Shown in pieces: positions 31,814-34,947 of a DNA stretch of 34,947 bases. Location of the stretch: the NCBI GenBank assembly GCA_964504155.1, contig CAZDCZ010000027.1:1-34947 (forward strand), read 5' to 3'. Each line of letters opens with the position of its first letter. Positions within the stretch are counted from its first letter, which is position 1. The DNA is from CAZDCZ01 sp964504155. Lineage in GTDB: Bacteria > Bacteroidota > Bacteroidia > Bacteroidales > UBA12077. The notes under the pieces are model-generated. The model was given only the letters and a program-made list of their open reading frames with translations, had not been told where the DNA came from and searched no databases. The translations under genes and the position numbers were made by a program.

Positions 31814-34432
31814 TTATACTCCTGTAAATTTCTTTATCTCATTTAACTTATTTAGAGCTTCTATGGGTGTTAAATTATTTATATCAATATTTTTTATTTC
31901 GTCGCGAATTTGACTCAAAACAGGATCGTCTAACTGAAATATTGTAGTCTGTATTCCTTCGCGATGATTTGCAATATCGGAAACCGGTTTTGAAATAGCA
32001 GTTTTTTTATCGGAACTCTCGAGGTCATACAACACTTCGTTTGCTCTTTTTATAACACTTTTGGGCATTCCGGCCATCCTTGCAACATGAATTCCAAAAC
32101 TATGCTCACTACCTCCTTCTTTTAATTTTCGAAGAAATATCACTTCATTATCCAATTCCTTAATAGACACATTAAAATTCTTTATTCGAGAAAACGATTT
32201 CTCCATCTCGTTTAATTCGTGATAATGTGTAGCAAAAAGAGTTTTTGCTTTTGCCGATGGGTGTTCATGAATATATTCAACCATTGCCCAAGCAATAGAA
32301 ATACCATCGTAGGTACTTGTTCCTCTTCCTATTTCGTCTAACAAAACCAGACTTCGGTCTGATAAATTATTTAAGATACTAGCTGCCTCGTTCATTTCAA
32401 CCATAAAAGTTGATTCTCCCAAGGATATATTATCTGAGGCTCCTACTCTGGTAAATATTTTATCGACAATACCTATTTTTGCCGAATCGGCAGGAACAAA
32501 GCTGCCCATTTGAGCTAATAACACAATTAATGCTGTTTGACGTAACAATGCCGACTTTCCCGACATATTAGGCCCTGTAATAATTATCAACTGCTGTTTT
32601 TCGTTATCGAGATACAAATCGTTTGCAATATACGGTTCGCCAATGGGCAATTGTTGTTCTATTACCGGATGACGTCCTTGTTTTATTTCAAGTATCTTTG
32701 TATCGTTAATTTCCGGTCTTTTATAATTATTTTCTGATGCAAGAATAGCAAACGACAACAAACAATCGAGCTTTGCTATTAAAGCGGCATTTATTTGAAT
32801 TGTAGAAATATATTCGGATAAGCTAACTACTAAATTTTGGAATATTTCCGCTTCAATGCTTTTTGATTTTTCTTCGGCTGTTAATATTTTCGATTCGTAT
32901 TCTTTTAATTCTTCGGTAATATATCTTTCAGCACTAACAAGAGTTTGTTTTCTAATCCACTCTTCCGGCACTTTATCTTTATGAGAATTTCTTACTTCTA
33001 TATAATAACCAAATACATTGTTAAAATTTATTTTAAGCGATGTGATTCCTGTTCTTTCAATTTCGCGATTCTGCATAGCTAATAGATAGCCCTTCCCCGA
33101 CTTAGATATTTCTCTAAGCTCGTCGAGTTCAGAAGAAACACCACTAGCAATAACATTTCCTTTATTAATTAAAATTGATGGTTCCGGCATTATTTCTTTT
33201 TCTATTCTATCGCGAATAGCAACACACGGATTTAACTGATCACCAGTTTTTATTAATGCTTGATTCTTTGTATTAGCACAAGCTATTTTTATTGGTTCGA
33301 TAGATGATAAAGCAATTTTGAGTTGAACAACTTCACGCGGAGAAATTCTCCCTGCAGCAACTTTCGAAATTATCCTTTCGAGATCGCCAATCTGTTTAAT
33401 ATGCATATGCAACAACTCATTAAAATCTGAGTTCTCTAATAAATACTGTACAATATCGTGTCGTTCTGTTATATGCAATTGTTCTTTCAATGGTAATGCA
33501 ATCCATCTTTTTAACATACGACCTCCCATTGGAGATACCGTTTTGTCAATTACATCGACTAGGGTTTTAGCATCTTCGTTCAAAGAATGAAATAACTCAA
33601 GATTACGAATAGTAAATTTATCTAACCATACATAATTCCCCTCTTCTATTCGTTTTATACTTAATATATGGCTAGTTTTTTTATGTTCGGTGATTTCGAG
33701 ATACTGAAGTATCGATCCGGCAGCTATAATACCATATCGTAAGTTATGCACACCAAAACCTTTCATCGAAGATGTCTTAAATTTCTTCAAGAGTTTCTCA
33801 CTTGCATTTTCTTCGGTAAACACCCAGTCATCAAGCTTATAAGTATAAAATTTATCTCCAAATAATTCCTTAAATCTTTTTAATTTACTTTGTTCTACCA
33901 GTACTTCTTTTGGTTGAAAACTATTTAATAATTTATCGATATATTCATTATTTCCTTCTGCAGTATAAAATTCGCCTGTTGAAATATCGAGAAATGCTAT
34001 TCCAAAAATATTTTTTTCTATATGCACAGATGCTAGAAAATTATTTTCTTTATTTTCTAAAACATTATCATTAAAAGATACTCCGGGAGTTATCATCTCT
34101 GTAACTCCGCGTTTAACAATTTTTTTTGTTTTTTTGGGATCTTCTAATTGCTCGCATATAGCAACCCTTTGTCCGGCACGAACTAATTTTGGGAGATATG
34201 TATCGATGGCATGATATGGAACTCCGGCAAGTTCTACATAAGAAGCCGAGCCATTGGCTCTTTTTGTAAGAGTTATTCCTAATATTTTCGATGCAATAAT
34301 AGCATCTTCACCAAAGGTCTCGTAAAAATCTCCTACTCGAAACAACAATATAGCATTAGGATGAGTTTTTTTTATCCTATAATATTGCTGCATCAAAGGA
34401 GTTTCTGCATATTTCTTTTTCGATTTTGCCAA
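31814..34432 (-). CDS. mutS: DNA mismatch repair protein MutS
   Basis: Recognises base mismatches and small loops and starts mismatch repair with MutL. The 872 residues are standard. The mismatch-contacting Phe36-Tyr-Glu38 sits in RVGDFYETFGED. The connector and lever domains fill the middle. The ATPase has Walker A GPNMSGKS (620-627), Walker B LVLLDEIGRGTS (695-706) and ATHYHELNE. The start is a TTG at 34430-34432; the next in-frame ATG would remove the conserved ETPLM segment just before the mismatch-binding domain, so TTG is preferred. A two-part promoter lies just upstream. The stop is 69 bases before the tRNA-Gly 5' end. Confidence 0.96.
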   Translation of the reverse strand: MAKSKKKYAETPLMQQYYRIKKTHPNAILLFRVGDFYETFGEDAIIASKILGITLTKRANGSASYVELAGVPYHAIDTYLPKLVRAGQRVAICEQLEDPKKTKKIVKRGVTEMITPGVSFNDNVLENKENNFLASVHIEKNIFGIAFLDISTGEFYTAEGNNEYIDKLLNSFQPKEVLVEQSKLKRFKELFGDKFYTYKLDDWVFTEENASEKLLKKFKTSSMKGFGVHNLRYGIIAAGSILQYLEITEHKKTSHILSIKRIEEGNYVWLDKFTIRNLELFHSLNEDAKTLVDVIDKTVSPMGGRMLKRWIALPLKEQLHITERHDIVQYLLENSDFNELLHMHIKQIGDLERIISKVAAGRISPREVVQLKIALSSIEPIKIACANTKNQALIKTGDQLNPCVAIRDRIEKEIMPEPSILINKGNVIASGVSSELDELREISKSGKGYLLAMQNREIERTGITSLKINFNNVFGYYIEVRNSHKDKVPEEWIRKQTLVSAERYITEELKEYESKILTAEEKSKSIEAEIFQNLVVSLSEYISTIQINAALIAKLDCLLSFAILASENNYKRPEINDTKILEIKQGRHPVIEQQLPIGEPYIANDLYLDNEKQQLIIITGPNMSGKSALLRQTALIVLLAQMGSFVPADSAKIGIVDKIFTRVGASDNISLGESTFMVEMNEAASILNNLSDRSLVLLDEIGRGTSTYDGISIAWAMVEYIHEHPSAKAKTLFATHYHELNEMEKSFSRIKNFNVSIKELDNEVIFLRKLKEGGSEHSFGIHVARMAGMPKSVIKRANEVLYDLESSDKKTAISKPVSDIANHREGIQTTIFQLDDPVLSQIRDEIKNIDINNLTPIEALNKLNEIKKFTGV

Positions 34433-34457
34433 AACGTTTTTTATTAATTTATCTGAA

Positions 34458-34487
34458 CAAATTTATAATTATTAAAAAACTTTTCAA
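34458..34487 (-). promoter_or_regulatory. Promoter of mutS
   Basis: Minus-strand TTG (34485-34487), 19-base spacer, TAAATTTG (34458-34465), 25 bases before the TTG start codon. Confidence 0.65.
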
Positions 34488-34661
34488 TCATTATGGAAAT
34501 AATAAGTATAATAATTTTTCAACAATAATTTTTAATTTTCATATAGCAAAATAATACAAACTAACATTAACAATATTAAGATACATAAACGACACAATTC
34601 TCATAACTGCAAACTATGACATATGCTTAAACTATCGGTGTTACACAACACACACATTTAT

Positions 34662-34692
34662 TTTGCCACTAATAATAACAAGAGTATTTTCG
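34662..34692 (+). promoter_or_regulatory. Putative promoter of the 34.7-kb RNA
   Basis: TTTG (34662-34665), 19-base spacer, TATTTTCG (34685-34692). Spacing is ideal; the -7 box has one mismatch (TTCG for TTTG). Transcription would start about 10-15 bases before the first hairpin. Confidence 0.45.
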
Positions 34693-34782
34693 CACTTTCA
34701 TATATTAAAACATATAAGCCTTATGGAGATAAGGCTTATATATTCAACATTAATGATAATTTTTTAGGGGTTAATTTTCATT

Positions 34783-34848
34783 ATGGGTAAAAGTAAAAAA
34801 GCTTTTTCTTTTTTACAAATAATAGCAATTATTATTATACCAATATAA
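34783..34848 (+). CDS. Possible 21-residue small membrane protein
   Basis: ATG to TAA encodes MGKSKKAFSFLQIIAIIIIPI: a basic start followed by a hydrophobic stretch long enough for a short membrane helix. AGGGG lies 12 bases before the ATG, a long spacing for a Shine-Dalgarno sequence. It lies within the candidate RNA, between the two strands of its long-range helix, and just before a strong terminator. AT-rich sequence readily yields Ile/Lys/Phe codons by chance, so this is only a candidate. Confidence 0.25.
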   Translation: MGKSKKAFSFLQIIAIIIIPI

Positions 34849-34864
34849 AAAATGTTGAATGACT

Positions 34865-34897
34865 AAAGCTGTCCTTTACGGGACAGCTTTTTTACTT
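34865..34897 (+). terminator. Intrinsic terminator of the 34.7-kb RNA
   Basis: A perfect 10-bp stem AAAGCTGTCC / GGACAGCTTT (34865-34874 with 34881-34890), 6-base loop, then TTTTACTTT. Strong and GC-rich for this genome; no annotated + strand gene precedes it. Confidence 0.85.
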
Positions 34898-34947
34898 TAC
34901 AACAACAATTTACCTTTATTATAGAATCACTTTAAAAAGTTGTGGAG

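Larger units (their letters stand above)
34700..34897 (+). ncRNA. Candidate structured RNA of about 190 nt
   Basis: Hairpin 1 is perfect: a 13-bp stem ATATAAGCCTTAT and its complement (34712-34724 with 34729-34741), loop GGAG. Directly after it, ATTCAACATT (34742-34751) pairs with AATGTTGAAT (34851-34860). Inside that helix, 34752-34761 pairs with 34827-34836 with one G-U, leaving a 14-base bulge on the 3' side, and an A/T-rich hairpin lies around 34787-34815. The terminator at 34865 follows after four bases. A promoter-like pair precedes the set. I do not recognise the family. It could be a free sRNA or a leader with an attenuator for a gene beyond the window. Confidence 0.5.

Overview
The window reads as chromosomal DNA from a low-GC (AT-rich) member of the Bacteroidota, most likely Bacteroidales or a close relative. 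The evidence is the gene content and the promoters. DUF4294, DUF2851, DUF3109 and DUF4384 proteins, a PorE-like protein of the type IX secretion system, type III glutamine synthetase and the long PurM form are typical of that phylum. Many genes and all three tRNAs are preceded by the Bacteroidota -7 element TAnnTTTG, in several cases with a TTG/TTTG about 19 bases further upstream. Shine-Dalgarno sequences are mostly absent. No phage, CRISPR array or intact transposase gene was seen.

Layout. 1-652: truncated end of a repeat element, then a DUF4294 gene whose last codons and stop lie inside that element. 854-4077: arginine deiminase (+), orphan sucC (-), SPOUT RNA methyltransferase (+). 4154-8878 (-): OmpA/TPR lipoprotein, deoxynucleoside kinase, prolyl oligopeptidase lipoprotein. 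9106-11722 (-): pnp and rpsO, each with its own terminator. 11877-14183 (-): K+ channel and DUF2851 as a tight pair. 14326-14459: second copy of the repeat element. 14496-17736 (-): purM-prfA-pyrF. 17893-18169: a 265-bp MITE-like element, followed by a sulfotransferase-like gene (+). 19354-27602 (-): PorE-like protein, glnN, M20 dipeptidase, DUF3109 and gpmI. 28080-28152: tRNA-Phe. 28472-30434 (+): M16 peptidase and O-methyltransferase. 30498-31313 (-): DUF4384 protein. 31578-31744 (-): tRNA-Gly and tRNA-Leu. 31814-34432 (-): mutS. 34433-34947: no conventional gene, but a probable structured RNA.

Most of the window is core metabolism, translation, RNA turnover and repair, plus cell-envelope proteins. 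The accessory material is small. There are two families of short terminal-inverted-repeat elements: one is seen as two copies in opposite orientation, the other as a 265-bp copy plus a 19-bp scar, both flanked by 6-bp direct repeats. The most interesting unexplained locus is 34662-34897. It has a promoter-like pair, a perfect hairpin, a long-range helix and a strong terminator on the + strand, enclosing a possible 21-codon ORF. All calls come from reading the sequence; no database or folding search was run.
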